Positions 26,637 through 36,247 are shown, counted from the stretch's first letter. The stretch: 52,608 bases of DNA from Wenzhouxiangella sp. (GCA_007118895.1 SKQS01000048.1:1-52608); one strand, 5' to 3'. Notes: generated from the letters alone by a model not told the origin. Program-made: numbers and translations.

Positions 26637-28242
26637 CGGCCCTTAGCACGAGTCGTTGCCCCGGCCTGAGAATGCTGTTTTCATCAAGATTGTTCCATTC
26701 CATCAGGTCGGCCAGCCGCACCCGGTGCCGGCGGGCGATCAGCCACAGCGATTCGCCCTGACGCACCGTGTGATGGTCGGGGCGGCGAGCTGCCGGCTGG
26801 GCGGCAGCCGTGCCCTGTCTTTCCATGTTGACCATCAGACGCTGGCCGGGGCGGATCAGGGCGCGATTTCCAAGCCCGTTCCAGCGCTGCAGGTCGGCCA
26901 CGGTGACGTTGTAGCGACGCGCAATTACCCAAAGACTCTCTCCGGGGCGGACCTGGTGGATGAAGCGCTTGCTGGGCAGCAGCCGCTCGTGCAGACGGGC
27001 CAGTTCTCGGTAGCCTGCGTCCAGCTCAGGTCGGGTTGGCGCGGTGGCAGCGTCGGGTATGCGAAGACGCTGGCCGGCGGCAATGCGGTCTCCGTTGATG
27101 CCGTTGGCCGATCGCAGCGAGTCGATGCTGGTGTTGTGGCGTACCGCCAGGTGAGACAGGGTGTCACCGCGCCGCACCTCGACCTCGCGCCAGCTCAGCG
27201 TGGCGGCCGGCTCTAGCTCGCGCAACTTCAGCTCGAGTCCGTTGTCTGCGTGTTCCTTCGGCACGATCAGATGATGTGGACCCTCCGGCGGCGTCAGGTG
27301 CCGATTCAGGCCAGGGTTGAGGGCGACCAGCTCGGCCAGGTCCAGGCCAGTTTCGAAAGCAGCCTGAACGATATCGATCGGGCCGGTCAGCTCGACCTTG
27401 GCAAAGCCGGGCTGGTCTTCCCAGACCGGCAGCTCGAAACCGAAACGCTCGGGTTCGGCAAAAAGACAGCCCAGGCCGGTGATCTTGGGCACATAGGCCA
27501 GGGTTTCGCGCGGCAGAGGCAGTCGGTGCAGCTGGTAGCGAGCGGGGCTGGCGCCGGCGCGTTGCAGGGCACGACCCACCCGGCCTTGCCCGGCATTGTA
27601 GGCAGCCAGAGCCAGTGGCCACTCATTGTCGAAGCGCTGCCCGAGAAAGCCCAGGTAATCCAGCGCCGCGCTGGTGGAGGCATAAACGTCGCGTCGGCCG
27701 TCATACCAGTCATTGATGCTCAGGCCGTGATCGCGGGCGGTCGAGGCGATGAATTGCCAGGTGCCGGCGGCGCGCCCATGGGAGTATGCGAACGGATCAT
27801 AGGCGCTCTCGACAATCGGCACCAAGGCCAGTTCGCCGGGCAGATCGCGGGCCTCGATTTCGTTGGCGATATGATGCAACCAGGGACGGGCGCGGGCGAA
27901 AACCCGTTCCATGTAGTCATCCTGGGCGCTGAACCAGTTGGCCCAGCGTTCGGCCCGGCTGTCCTCGGCGCACTCGGCAAAGGCAAAGCGGCCGACAAGA
28001 CGCTGCCACAGGTCGACCGGCTCCTGTTCGACCGGCTCGATTTCGATGCTGACCGGCTGGCGTTCGCCCAGCCGTCTGATGGCCTGGTCGATGGCCTCGA
28101 ACGGATCGGGTTCGGCGGCAAGCTCTGTACCGGGCAATGATTCCGGCTCCTGCGGCGGCTGGCTGTCACGCTCGAAGGTGGCACAGCCTGCCATCAACAG
28201 CAAGGCCGGGGCAATGAGTGGGAGTAACGAGTGCTTTCGCAT
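26623..28242 (-). CDS. mltD: Membrane-bound lytic transglycosylase D-like, with LysM repeats
   Basis: MltD cleaves the glycan strands of peptidoglycan. The 539-residue protein starts with a lipoprotein signal (LLLMAGC). The transglycosylase domain (about 110-260) contains ALVPIVESAYDPFAYS with the catalytic Glu, AAGTWQFI and ALAAYNAGQGRV. Three LysM repeats follow at about 350-400, 425-470 and 490-537 (RRGDTLSHLAVRHN, RPGESLWVIARRYN, RQGESLWLIARRHR), which bind peptidoglycan. It heads a minus-strand cluster with the M23 peptidase and two secreted proteins and is divergent from rnr across 92 bases. Confidence 0.92.
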   Translation of the reverse strand: MRKHSLLPLIAPALLLMAGCATFERDSQPPQEPESLPGTELAAEPDPFEAIDQAIRRLGERQPVSIEIEPVEQEPVDLWQRLVGRFAFAECAEDSRAERWANWFSAQDDYMERVFARARPWLHHIANEIEARDLPGELALVPIVESAYDPFAYSHGRAAGTWQFIASTARDHGLSINDWYDGRRDVYASTSAALDYLGFLGQRFDNEWPLALAAYNAGQGRVGRALQRAGASPARYQLHRLPLPRETLAYVPKITGLGCLFAEPERFGFELPVWEDQPGFAKVELTGPIDIVQAAFETGLDLAELVALNPGLNRHLTPPEGPHHLIVPKEHADNGLELKLRELEPAATLSWREVEVRRGDTLSHLAVRHNTSIDSLRSANGINGDRIAAGQRLRIPDAATAPTRPELDAGYRELARLHERLLPSKRFIHQVRPGESLWVIARRYNVTVADLQRWNGLGNRALIRPGQRLMVNMERQGTAAAQPAARRPDHHTVRQGESLWLIARRHRVRLADLMEWNNLDENSILRPGQRLVLRAGGDA

Positions 28243-28302
28243 ACAGTCTGCTGGTGGGCATCCTGCCCGCCATTATCCGGTCATGGCGGCCAAGGTCAAG
28301 GG

Positions 28303-28308
28303 TACAAT
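28303..28308 (+). promoter_or_regulatory. Candidate -10 box for rnr
   Basis: TACAAT stands 27 bases before the rnr ATG in the divergent mltD-rnr gap. The -35 region (GTCATG around 28280) is a poor match. Confidence 0.35.
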
Positions 28309-28334
28309 GCCTCGAAGGTTTCAACGGACATCCC

Positions 28335-30449
28335 ATGACCATTACCCGCCAACAGGTTACCGACCTGCTGGAGCAGGCAGACCGGCCCTTGAGCCGGCGT
28401 CAGCTCTCCTCGATGCTCGGTCTGGACAAGGCCGAATCCGACCGCCTGCTCAAACCGGTGCTCGTCGACATGATTGCCGACGGTGCGCTGGTGCGCAATC
28501 GGCGCGCCTACTACGGACTGCCGCGCCAGATGGACCTGGTGGCAGGACGGATCAGCGCCCATGCCGACGGCTTCGGCTTTGTGATCCCCGATGCCGGTGG
28601 CGAGGACCTGTACCTGGGGCCGAAGGAGATGCGCCGGGTCTTTCACGGTGACCGCGTGCTCGCGGCTGTCACACGGGTTGATCGTCGTGGCCGCCGCGAG
28701 GGTGCCATCGTCGAGATCCTGGAGCGCGCGCACGAAAAGCTGGTCGGCCGACTGATCGTCGAGGACGGCATCGCCATGGTGGTGCCGGATGACCCGCGCT
28801 TGATTCAGGAAGTGCTGGTACCGACAGACCAGCTAGGGGGCGCCAGCCCCGGTCGAATCGTGGTAGTGCGGATTACCCGACCGCCGTCTGTCGAACGTCC
28901 GCCGCTGGGACATGTCATTGCCGTGCTCGGTCATGCCGACGAGCCGGGCATGGCCACCGAGATCGCCATCTACAACCACCAGCTGCCGGCCGAATTTGCC
29001 GATGGCGTGATCGGCGAGGCTGAAGGATTTGGCGACAGCGTGAGCGAGGACGACAAGCAGGGGCGGCGCGACTACCGTGACCTGCCGTTGATCACCATCG
29101 ATGGCGCTGACGCTAGAGACTTCGATGACGCGGTGTTTGCCCGCGCCTTAAGCGATGGCTTCCAGCTCATCGTCGCGATTGCCGATGTGGCCCATTACGT
29201 GCGGCCGGGCAGCGCGCTGGATGACGAGGCGAACTTGCGCGGGACCTCGGTATATTTCCCGGACCGGGTCATCCCGATGCTGCCGGAGACCCTGTCCAAC
29301 GGCCTGTGTTCGCTAAACCCGCGGGTCGACCGCCTGGCCCTGGTTTGCGAAATGCGTATCGATGCCAACGGCAAGGTCAAGTCCAGCCGTTTCCATAACG
29401 GAGTCATCCGTTCTCATGCCCGGCTGACCTATGACCAGGTCCGGCGCATGATGGAGCAGGGCGATCAGCGCCTGCGCGAGCGATACGCCGAGGTGATGGA
29501 CAACCTGGACGCGCTGTATGCGCTTTACCGCAAGCTGCGCAAGCGGCGCGAGCGGCGCGGCGCGCTGGATTTCGACTCCGAGGCGGTGTATTTCCAGTTC
29601 GACAGCGAAGGGCGGGTGGAAAACATCCGGCCTTACGTGCGTCACGATGCCCACAAGCTGATCGAGGAATGCATGATTGCCGCCAATGTCGAGGCGGCCA
29701 GGTTCGTCTCCGGCCAGGAGCTGCCGATGCTGTTTCGGGTTCACGAGCCGCCGCAGTCAGCCAAGCTCGAGGACCTGGAAGCCTTTCTCTCCGCCCAGGG
29801 CATCAAGGTGCGCTGGAAGTCCGAGCCCGAACCGGCCCAGTTTGCCGCAATCCAGGCCCAGGTAGCCGGCCGACCGACTGCGCCGCTGGTCAACGCCGTG
29901 CTGCTGCGCGCCTTGTCGCTGGCCGTCTACCAGCCCGAGAACCTTGGGCATTTCGGGCTGGCGCTGTCGGCCTATGCCCATTTCACCTCGCCGATCCGGC
30001 GCTATCCCGACCTGCTGCTGCACCGGGCGATCAAGCACGCCATCGGTCGCCAGGACCGCTCCTTCGACCATTCGGCCGCGCAGATGGCTGAGTTCGGCCG
30101 GCACTGCTCCTGGACCGAGCGGCGGGCCGAAGAGGCCTCGCGCGATGTCGACGCAAGGCTCAAGTGTCAGTTCATGCAGCGCCATCTCGGCGACCTGTTC
30201 AACGGCACGGTCAGCGGCGTCACCGGCTTCGGCCTGTTCGTCGAGCTCGACGGGCTGGGTGTCAGCGGTCTGGTCCATGTCACCGCCATGCCCAATGACT
30301 ACTATCAGTTCGATCCGGTCAGCCACAGTCTGACCGGCAAGCGCCGCGGCCAGACGGTGCGCCTGGCTGACCGGGTCCGGATCGAGGTCGCTGCGGTCAA
30401 CATCGACGAGCGCAAGATCGATTTCCGGCTGGTCGAGGTGCTTGATTAG
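28335..30449 (+). CDS. rnr: Ribonuclease R
   Basis: RNase R is a 3'-5' exoribonuclease that degrades structured RNA. The 704-residue protein has an N-terminal winged-helix region, cold-shock domains (GRISAHADGFGFVIPDAGGEDLYL), the RNB catalytic domain with IDGADARDFDDAVFA (the metal-binding Asp cluster) and a C-terminal S1 domain (FNGTVSGVTGFGLFVELDGLGVSGLVHV). It ends soon after S1 and lacks the long lysine-rich tail of the E. coli enzyme (813 residues). The ATG at 28335 matches the usual N-terminus. rlmB begins at its last base (TAGTG), the classic rnr-rlmB pair. Confidence 0.95.
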   Translation: MTITRQQVTDLLEQADRPLSRRQLSSMLGLDKAESDRLLKPVLVDMIADGALVRNRRAYYGLPRQMDLVAGRISAHADGFGFVIPDAGGEDLYLGPKEMRRVFHGDRVLAAVTRVDRRGRREGAIVEILERAHEKLVGRLIVEDGIAMVVPDDPRLIQEVLVPTDQLGGASPGRIVVVRITRPPSVERPPLGHVIAVLGHADEPGMATEIAIYNHQLPAEFADGVIGEAEGFGDSVSEDDKQGRRDYRDLPLITIDGADARDFDDAVFARALSDGFQLIVAIADVAHYVRPGSALDDEANLRGTSVYFPDRVIPMLPETLSNGLCSLNPRVDRLALVCEMRIDANGKVKSSRFHNGVIRSHARLTYDQVRRMMEQGDQRLRERYAEVMDNLDALYALYRKLRKRRERRGALDFDSEAVYFQFDSEGRVENIRPYVRHDAHKLIEECMIAANVEAARFVSGQELPMLFRVHEPPQSAKLEDLEAFLSAQGIKVRWKSEPEPAQFAAIQAQVAGRPTAPLVNAVLLRALSLAVYQPENLGHFGLALSAYAHFTSPIRRYPDLLLHRAIKHAIGRQDRSFDHSAAQMAEFGRHCSWTERRAEEASRDVDARLKCQFMQRHLGDLFNGTVSGVTGFGLFVELDGLGVSGLVHVTAMPNDYYQFDPVSHSLTGKRRGQTVRLADRVRIEVAAVNIDERKIDFRLVEVLD

Positions 30450-31210
30450 TGGGGCGTCGTGCCCGGGAAAAGGCGACACCGGCGCGCGAGCGCATTGGCG
30501 GCATCCACGCGGTGTCGGCCCTGCTGGCCCACGGCCCGGAACAGATCACCCAGCTGTGGCTGCGAGAGCGCGAGGGGCGACTGGCCTCGCTGGCCGAGCA
30601 GGCCGAGGCTGCCGGCTTGACCGTGCAGCTGGCCGCCGCGGGCACCCTGACGCGCCTGGCCGATGACGAGCATCACCAGGGCGTGGTCGCCGAGTTCCGG
30701 CCGCGCCAGCCGGTCACCGAAGCCGACCTGATGGCCCGCCTCGACCAGGCTGGCCGATCCGCCCTGGTGCTGGTGCTGGACGAGGTTCAGGATCCACGCA
30801 ATCTCGGTGCCTGTCTGCGTTCGGCCGCCGCGGCCGGCGCCAGCGCGGTGGTGGCGCCACGTTCGCGTTCGGCGCCGCTTACCGCCGCGGCCCGGCGCAG
30901 TGCCGCCGGTGCCGCCGAGCGATTGCCGCTGGCCATCGTGCCCAACCTGGCGCGCTGCCTGAACCGGCTGGGCGAGGCCGGGCTGTGGCGGGTCGGGCTG
31001 TCCGGGCAGGCCGAGACCAGCCTGTATGCGGCCGACCTGGCCGGTCCGCTGGCGCTGGTGCTGGGCAGTGAGGAAAAAGGGCTCAGGCGCCTGACCGCAG
31101 AGCATTGCGACCAGCTGGCCGCCATTCCTATGCCCGGCGGCATGGAAAGCCTGAATGTGTCGGTCGCTGCCGGCATTGGATTGTTCGAAGCGGTGAGGCA
31201 GCGCCAGTGA
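30449..31210 (+). CDS. rlmB: 23S rRNA (guanosine-2'-O-)-methyltransferase RlmB
   Basis: RlmB methylates G2251 of 23S rRNA. The 253-residue SpoU-family protein has an L30e-like substrate-binding domain (residues 15-80, GGIHAVSALLAHGP) and the knotted methyltransferase motifs LVLDEVQDPRNLGACLRSA, LALVLGSEEKGLRRL and IPMPGGMESLNVSVAAGI. The start codon is GTG at 30449, overlapping the rnr stop by one base. The next gene also starts on GTG at the rlmB stop. Confidence 0.95.
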   Translation: MGRRAREKATPARERIGGIHAVSALLAHGPEQITQLWLREREGRLASLAEQAEAAGLTVQLAAAGTLTRLADDEHHQGVVAEFRPRQPVTEADLMARLDQAGRSALVLVLDEVQDPRNLGACLRSAAAAGASAVVAPRSRSAPLTAAARRSAAGAAERLPLAIVPNLARCLNRLGEAGLWRVGLSGQAETSLYAADLAGPLALVLGSEEKGLRRLTAEHCDQLAAIPMPGGMESLNVSVAAGIGLFEAVRQRQ

Positions 31211-31770
31211 AGCCGGTGACCCGTTTCTGCATCGAGCTGCCCGACTGGGTAGTCGACTGGTGGCAGGCACAGCCAGACTGCCTGGGCGACAGCGACTCGC
31301 GCATGGCGGCTGCGATCTGGCTGGCCGACGAAAACGCCAGAAGAAAGACCGGCGGGCCGTTCGGCGCCCTGGTTGTGGAAGAGACCAGCGGACGACTGAT
31401 TGCTCCCGGCGTCAATCGCGTCGAGCCGGGGCATTGTTCCAGCGCCCACGGTGAGATCGTTGCCCTGAGCCTGGCCCAGCAACGCCTGGGCCGGCACAGC
31501 CTGAAGTCCGACCCGCCGCTGCAGCTGGTCACCTCCTGTGAGCCCTGCGCGATGTGCCTGGGCGCAATCCCGTGGTCGGGCGTGTCCTCAGTGCTGTGCG
31601 GTGCGACCAAGGCCGATGCCGAGGAAACCGGCTTCGACGAGGGCGAGCGCGTCCCGGACTGGGAAGGCGTACTGGCCCGCCGCGGGATCTCGGTCGAAAC
31701 CGGCCTCCTGCGCGAACGGGCCCGCCAGGTCTTGCTGGCCTACGCCCGCTCCGGCGGAAGTATCTATTGA
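31207..31770 (+). CDS. Nucleoside deaminase (cytidine-deaminase-like zinc enzyme)
   Basis: The 187-residue protein has the zinc deaminase motifs SAHGEIVAL (HxE) and TSCEPCAMCLGAI (PCxxC), and GGPFGALVVEETSGRLIAPGVNRV, the layout of guanine deaminase and related enzymes. The proton-shuttling Glu and all three zinc ligands are present. HGE replaces the more common HAE. The substrate cannot be fixed; guanine or another purine is likeliest. It starts at GTG overlapping the rlmB stop; the 34 residues upstream in the longer frame are rlmB DNA. A strong hairpin begins at its stop codon. Confidence 0.85.
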   Translation: MKPVTRFCIELPDWVVDWWQAQPDCLGDSDSRMAAAIWLADENARRKTGGPFGALVVEETSGRLIAPGVNRVEPGHCSSAHGEIVALSLAQQRLGRHSLKSDPPLQLVTSCEPCAMCLGAIPWSGVSSVLCGATKADAEETGFDEGERVPDWEGVLARRGISVETGLLRERARQVLLAYARSGGSIY

Positions 31771-31798
31771 CCCGGCAATCAAGGAGATTGCCGGGTCA
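31768..31798. terminator. Terminator hairpin between convergent genes
   Basis: TGACCCGGCAATC (31768-31780) and GATTGCCGGGTCA (31786-31798) form a perfect 13-bp stem with a 5-base loop, beginning in the deaminase stop codon. There is no T tract. It separates the deaminase from the opposing membrane-protein gene. Confidence 0.65.
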
Positions 31799-31851
31799 GT
31801 AACGCTGGTTAATCGTCCTCAACCGCTCAATCGCAGCATGGCCGCGATCGG

Positions 31852-32355
31852 CTATCCCCAGACAGCGGCCACCGAGGTCAGCAGCATGGCCGCCAGCCAG
31901 GCGCTAAGTACGCCGGCCTGGAAGCCGGAGCGATCAGACCGCACGTCCTCACTCCTGGCGCGTCGGCCGAATACCACCAGCAAGGGAACGATCGCGGCGC
32001 TACCGAGAAACAGCACCGACCAGAAGCCCAGCGACAGCGCTTGATCGGTCGCCAAGACGTCATTGGTGACAACCGTGGGATCGACCGGCAAGACCTGCTC
32101 GGCAGTCGTCAGAGCGGCCCGTCCCGGCGGCCAGTCAGCGGCGTCGAGCAGCTTTTGCGCCAGCCAGTTGGCCGCGTTGATCAGCAACAGACAGCCGAAG
32201 AATCCGCCGACAATGCCGCCGACCAGCGCGGTGCGCCGCCCGGCATTGGCCTCGCCAGGCCAGGCCCTTTCCAGCCAGCGCACGCCCAGCCAGCCGACAA
32301 GCATGGCCGCGATCAGCGCGGCAACCAGGATGATGTATACCAACGAAACAGCCAT
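31852..32355 (-). CDS. Small membrane protein of unknown function
   Basis: From the ATG at 32355 the product is 167 residues. A GGAGGG sequence stands close upstream, which decides against the ATG at 32397. Four hydrophobic segments are visible: residues 3-24, 43-66, 110-130 and 145-167. A polar loop of about 40 residues rich in Asp and Thr lies between the second and third. No family is recognised. It stands alone between the deaminase terminator and the LpxR-like gene. Confidence 0.65.
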   Translation of the reverse strand: MAVSLVYIILVAALIAAMLVGWLGVRWLERAWPGEANAGRRTALVGGIVGGFFGCLLLINAANWLAQKLLDAADWPPGRAALTTAEQVLPVDPTVVTNDVLATDQALSLGFWSVLFLGSAAIVPLLVVFGRRARSEDVRSDRSGFQAGVLSAWLAAMLLTSVAAVWG

Positions 32356-32477
32356 TGCATTACCCTCCACGACATTTGCCGAGCCAAGCATAACCAACGC
32401 GAAAGCTTAGCGCCATGGGAAAACAGCGCGATTTGCCGCAGGAACTTTGACACGATGGCGTCACGAGACGCAGCTGA

Positions 32478-33512
32478 TCACCACCAGATCGAGGCTGAAA
32501 ACGCGCCGTAGTCATGGCTGGAGATCTGGCCGACGAACTCGCGGGTGCGCCAGACGTGGGTGTAGGCCAGGCGCAGCGGCCCTTGCGTGTAAACCACTCC
32601 GGCATAGACCTCGGCCACCCGGCGGCGTTTGGATACGCCGTCACGTCCGCCGATGGTATTTCCCTCGATAAAGAGGTCGCGGACCACTCTCCGGCCTTCC
32701 CAGCCGGCATAGACATAGAAGCTGCGCTGGTCGCTGATCTCGAAATAGCCGGAGCCGGAAGCTGCCGGGGTGATTCGCGGCGGGCCGAAGTCGCGCGGCA
32801 GCTGGTAGCCGAGGCGGACAAAGCCCCCGGCATAGGGGTGGGTATGGGCATTGCCGAGATTGATCCCGCCGATGCCGGCCAGGTCGGCGCCCCAGGGCTG
32901 GTTGGCGCCAACCAGGGCCAGGGTGCGAAACCGGTCATAACCCAGCTGCAGGGTGGGCTCGTTCTTCAGCTGCTGCGACCAGCCGATCGGTCGCGGTGAG
33001 TCGATCAGGCGGTGTGCATTGGTCTGAATAGTCTTGCCCAGCGCTGCCGGGCCGACGATGCCGACGCCGACCCGGACCCGGTCGGCGCCGTGTCGGGTCA
33101 GCGTGCCGGTGGAGAACTTGGCGTGCAGCCAGGCGGCGTAGGGGCGATCATCGGGTGGAAACTGCGGATCGGTGATATCGGCCGGGGTATAGATGTTGTG
33201 GGCAATTGACAGCGCGTAGGGCATGGCCTTGGCGTCGTCGAAGCCGGGAAAGCGCTGAGCGATCGATTCCAGCCAGCCGGGAACCGTCCGCGCGGTATCG
33301 ATTCGCGACAGCCGCACGCCCGAGGTGTAGTAGCGATCCTCGCCGGCAAAGATGTCGTTTTCGTACTCGATCACCCACAGCCCGCGCGGCGCGGTTGAGT
33401 CGTCCGCGGCCAGCGTCATACTGCCCACCGCCAGGGCGAGCAGCATGCAGCAGAGTTTTGCGCTGACCACGAACGGCGAGCGGGAATGCTTGACAACCGA
33501 CACTGCTTCCAA
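32478..33512 (-). CDS. LpxR-family lipid A 3'-O-deacylase (outer membrane)
   Basis: LpxR is an outer-membrane beta-barrel that removes the 3'-acyloxyacyl group of lipid A. The 344-residue protein has a signal peptide (cleavage near LAA-DD, residue 35) and the family start IEYENDIFAGEDRYYTSGVRLS, in which the Asn, Asp and Tyr-Thr positions correspond to the calcium/active-site region. Further conserved parts are DDRPYAAWLHAKF, YAGWEGRRVVRDLFIEGNT and the C-terminal SSHDYGAFSASIWW with a terminal aromatic residue for barrel assembly. It lies 54 bases downstream of the monooxygenase gene. Confidence 0.87.
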   Translation of the reverse strand: MEAVSVVKHSRSPFVVSAKLCCMLLALAVGSMTLAADDSTAPRGLWVIEYENDIFAGEDRYYTSGVRLSRIDTARTVPGWLESIAQRFPGFDDAKAMPYALSIAHNIYTPADITDPQFPPDDRPYAAWLHAKFSTGTLTRHGADRVRVGVGIVGPAALGKTIQTNAHRLIDSPRPIGWSQQLKNEPTLQLGYDRFRTLALVGANQPWGADLAGIGGINLGNAHTHPYAGGFVRLGYQLPRDFGPPRITPAASGSGYFEISDQRSFYVYAGWEGRRVVRDLFIEGNTIGGRDGVSKRRRVAEVYAGVVYTQGPLRLAYTHVWRTREFVGQISSHDYGAFSASIWW

Positions 33513-33566
33513 ACCCGGGCATTTGAATCAGGCGGCAAGTATAGTCGAGTGTGCCCTGGCGGCTGC

Positions 33567-35072
33567 TTATTCCCCCTGGCGCGATGGAGGGCATTCATCC
33601 TCGACCAGCTGGTAGGACTGGAGATCGAAGCGTCGGGTCTGGCGCCGGAAGCCGTACAGAAATCCGGGCCAGATACTGCTGTTGCGGCCGGTTTCCGGGT
33701 GTAGGTACCAGCTGCGGCAGCCGCCTGAGTTCCACACCGATCCGGCCAGGCGCAGCTCGAGCCAGCGGTTGTAGTCGGCCTGGGCCTGGGCGCGCACCTC
33801 CACCGAAGACGCACCCTGCCGGTCCAGCACCTTCAGGGCATCGAGAACGTAGTCAATCTGCGACTCGATGATGTAGATCAGCGAGTTGTGGCCGATCGCG
33901 GTATTCGGGCCTACCAGCGTGAACAGGTTGGGGAAGCCGTGCACGGTGGTGCCCTTGTAGGCTTCCGGCCCACCGCGCCAGCTTGTGGCCAGATCGCGAC
34001 CGTCCCGTCCCTTGATCAGCCCTTTCGGTACCGGGGCGGTGGCGCGAAAGCCGGTCGCCAGCACCAGCGTGTCGATCGTGCGGCTGCGGCCCCGGGAATC
34101 GACAATCGCGTCGGATTCGATACGGTCGATCGGATCGGTGACCAGCTCGACATGGGGCCGATTGAAGGCCGGGTAGTAATCGCTGGAAAGCAGCACCCGC
34201 TTGCAGCCCATGGCGTAGTCGGGTGTCAGCCGCTGGCGTATTTCCGGATCGTGAACCTGGCGCTTTAGATGCTTGAGCGCCAGCCGCCGATGAAACCAGG
34301 CCAGCCTCTGGTTCCAGACCAGGGCCGGCACCCGAATTTCGGCTGCCGACCAAAGCAGGCCGCGAGCCAGCCGGCCCAGCCAGGGCAGGCGATGATACAG
34401 CCTGCGCCAGCCGGGTCCGATCGCCCGGTCGGGCCGCGGCAGAATCCAGTTCGGCGTGCGCTGGTAGACATCCAGCCGGGCAGCCGAGGTGGCCAGGCGG
34501 GGAACAAGCTGGACTGCCGTGGCGCCGGTGCCGATCACCGCGATCTGCCTGCCCTCGGCCTGGAAGTCGTCCGGCCAGGCCTGGGAGTGAAACACCTGCC
34601 CCTGAAAGTCCCTGATGCCCGGGATGTCGGGCAGCAGCGGCCGAGAAAGCCCGCCCAGTGCGGCAACCAGCACGCGGGCCTGCCAGCGGCGGCCATCGGT
34701 GGCCTCCAGTGTCCAGATCTTTCTGCTGTCGTCCCAGGCGGCCTGCCGGATCTCGCACTCGAGCTCCAGCTGCGGCCTGATCTCGAAGCGCTCGACGCAG
34801 TCGGCCAGGTAGCGCTGGATTTCTGCAGCCGGGGCAAAGCGGCGCGACCAGCCGGGATTGGGCGCGAAGGAATAGGAATACAGTCGCGAAGGCACGTCGC
34901 AGGCACAGCCGGGATAGCGATTGACCCACCAGGTTCCGCCGACCGCCGGCTCGCGCTCGAACACCCGAAAGCGATGCCTGCCGAGCTGCCTGAGCCTGAT
35001 CGCCAGCCCCAGCCCGGAAAAGCCGGCACCAATGATGGCAACATCGAGAACGGATTCGGAGGGCGGGTTCAT
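33567..35072 (-). CDS. Flavin-dependent monooxygenase of the Baeyer-Villiger type
   Basis: Such enzymes use FAD, NADPH and O2 to insert oxygen into ketones or oxidise heteroatoms. The 501-residue protein has an FAD Rossmann motif ([10 protein letters not shown], residues 14-23), [21 protein letters not shown], the Baeyer-Villiger fingerprint [12 protein letters not shown] (FxGxxxHxxxWP, about 158-169), and an NADPH Rossmann motif ([11 protein letters not shown]). The substrate is unknown. It is divergent from a DUF2256 gene and upstream of the LpxR-like gene on the same strand. Confidence 0.88.
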   Translation of the reverse strand: MNPPSESVLDVAIIGAGFSGLGLAIRLRQLGRHRFRVFEREPAVGGTWWVNRYPGCACDVPSRLYSYSFAPNPGWSRRFAPAAEIQRYLADCVERFEIRPQLELECEIRQAAWDDSRKIWTLEATDGRRWQARVLVAALGGLSRPLLPDIPGIRDFQGQVFHSQAWPDDFQAEGRQIAVIGTGATAVQLVPRLATSAARLDVYQRTPNWILPRPDRAIGPGWRRLYHRLPWLGRLARGLLWSAAEIRVPALVWNQRLAWFHRRLALKHLKRQVHDPEIRQRLTPDYAMGCKRVLLSSDYYPAFNRPHVELVTDPIDRIESDAIVDSRGRSRTIDTLVLATGFRATAPVPKGLIKGRDGRDLATSWRGGPEAYKGTTVHGFPNLFTLVGPNTAIGHNSLIYIIESQIDYVLDALKVLDRQGASSVEVRAQAQADYNRWLELRLAGSVWNSGGCRSWYLHPETGRNSSIWPGFLYGFRRQTRRFDLQSYQLVEDECPPSRQGE

Positions 35073-35155
35073 CGGTTTCGATTGTAGCCCTTGAACCTCA
35101 GCTGCAGTGCGAAGGCTTTCACCGCGCCTTGGCGCTCAACTGTTGCAATGGCGGG

Positions 35156-35305
35156 ATGAAAAAGTCGGATCTGCCGAGCAAGACCTGCCCCGTGTGCAGC
35201 CGGCCGTTCAGCTGGCGAAAGAAATGGCGTGACTGTTGGGAGGAAGTGCGCTACTGCTCGGAGCGTTGTCGCCGCAATCGAAGCAAGTCGGCCCCGACGG
35301 AATAA
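35156..35305 (+). CDS. DUF2256 small zinc-finger protein
   Basis: A 49-residue frame reads [20 protein letters not shown], then [20 protein letters not shown] and a short tail. The Cys pattern CxxC...C...CxxxC and the WRKKW core are the DUF2256 signature. It starts at ATG 35156 and ends at TAA 35303-35305. The function of the family is unknown; in many proteobacteria it occurs near photolyase or oxidoreductase genes. Here it is divergent from the monooxygenase. Confidence 0.85.
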   Translation: MKKSDLPSKTCPVCSRPFSWRKKWRDCWEEVRYCSERCRRNRSKSAPTE

Positions 35306-35338
35306 CGTTAAGTAATTCGGGCGATGAATAGTCCGGGG

Positions 35339-36247
35339 TTAAAAACACTCCAGCTGACCCTGAATCAGTGGGGCGGCTACCCGGGTCATGCTTGCCGCGC
35401 AGATACGACAATCGCGCGCCTGCTGTCCGTCCAGACACTGCTGACAGGCCGGCTCCCGGCTCCAGGCGTCCATGGCGCCGCCGGCTGCTGCCGTTGCCCT
35501 GGTCCAGCAGGCCGGGGTGTCAGCGGTCGATTCGTCGGATCTGATCTCGATCTGTGCGTGCTCTGGCAAGCCCTGCTGGCGAAGACTCAGTTGAACAAGC
35601 CGCTGTCGTTCCCGATAGACCAGCTGGTCCGTGTCGAGCTCGGGCAACAACTCGGCATAAGCCTGCTCCAGTGCGCCGCGAAACGACAGGAAGTCGGAGT
35701 TCACTGCGATATCTTCGGCCGGCATCGCCGATTGCATGTCCTCGTGGATGCGTGCGACATCGATTCCCCGCTCGATAACAGCAGCAGCATGTGAGGGGTC
35801 CCTCGGCTCCAGCAAGCCGTGAAAGACGGCTTGATGATCCGGGTTCCAGCGCATGGACCATCGAGAGTGTGCCGTGTTGACGGTCAGCCAGCTTCGCTGC
35901 TGACCGGTCGCACCTGCCTGAATGTCCATGGTTTCGCCGGACGGCGAGGTATAGATGACGCGAAATAGCAGCCCGGAATCGTCGGGTGCGGCGACCGCTA
36001 TGATCATGTCGGGCTGCAGGCTGCCCGAGGCATTGACGATGGCCGGCTGGCCTTCAAGCGAGAACACTCGGTCACCGTGTTCGGTCACCAGTGGCTCAAG
36101 CTCAACTGCCGGATCGAGAGCCAGTGCGGCCGACCCGGTGCAGAAAGCCATAATCAGCAGCGTCGTGGCCAGCAGTCGATTCGGTTGACGCTTGAACCGG
36201 GTGGCCTCGACCGAAACGGTCAGCCGAAAAGCGGGGTGAGTCATCAT
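35339..36247 (-). CDS. Secreted protein of unknown function, Cys-rich C-terminus
   Basis: From the ATG at 36247, with a strong AGGAGG nine bases upstream, the protein is 302 residues. A signal segment (LLATTLLIMAFCTGSAALA) precedes a mature part without recognised domain. The last 50 residues carry five cysteines (PACQQCLDGQQARDCRIC and a final C), suggesting disulfides or a small metal site. It converges on the DUF2256 gene across 33 bases. Confidence 0.7.
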   Translation of the reverse strand: MMTHPAFRLTVSVEATRFKRQPNRLLATTLLIMAFCTGSAALALDPAVELEPLVTEHGDRVFSLEGQPAIVNASGSLQPDMIIAVAAPDDSGLLFRVIYTSPSGETMDIQAGATGQQRSWLTVNTAHSRWSMRWNPDHQAVFHGLLEPRDPSHAAAVIERGIDVARIHEDMQSAMPAEDIAVNSDFLSFRGALEQAYAELLPELDTDQLVYRERQRLVQLSLRQQGLPEHAQIEIRSDESTADTPACWTRATAAAGGAMDAWSREPACQQCLDGQQARDCRICAASMTRVAAPLIQGQLECF

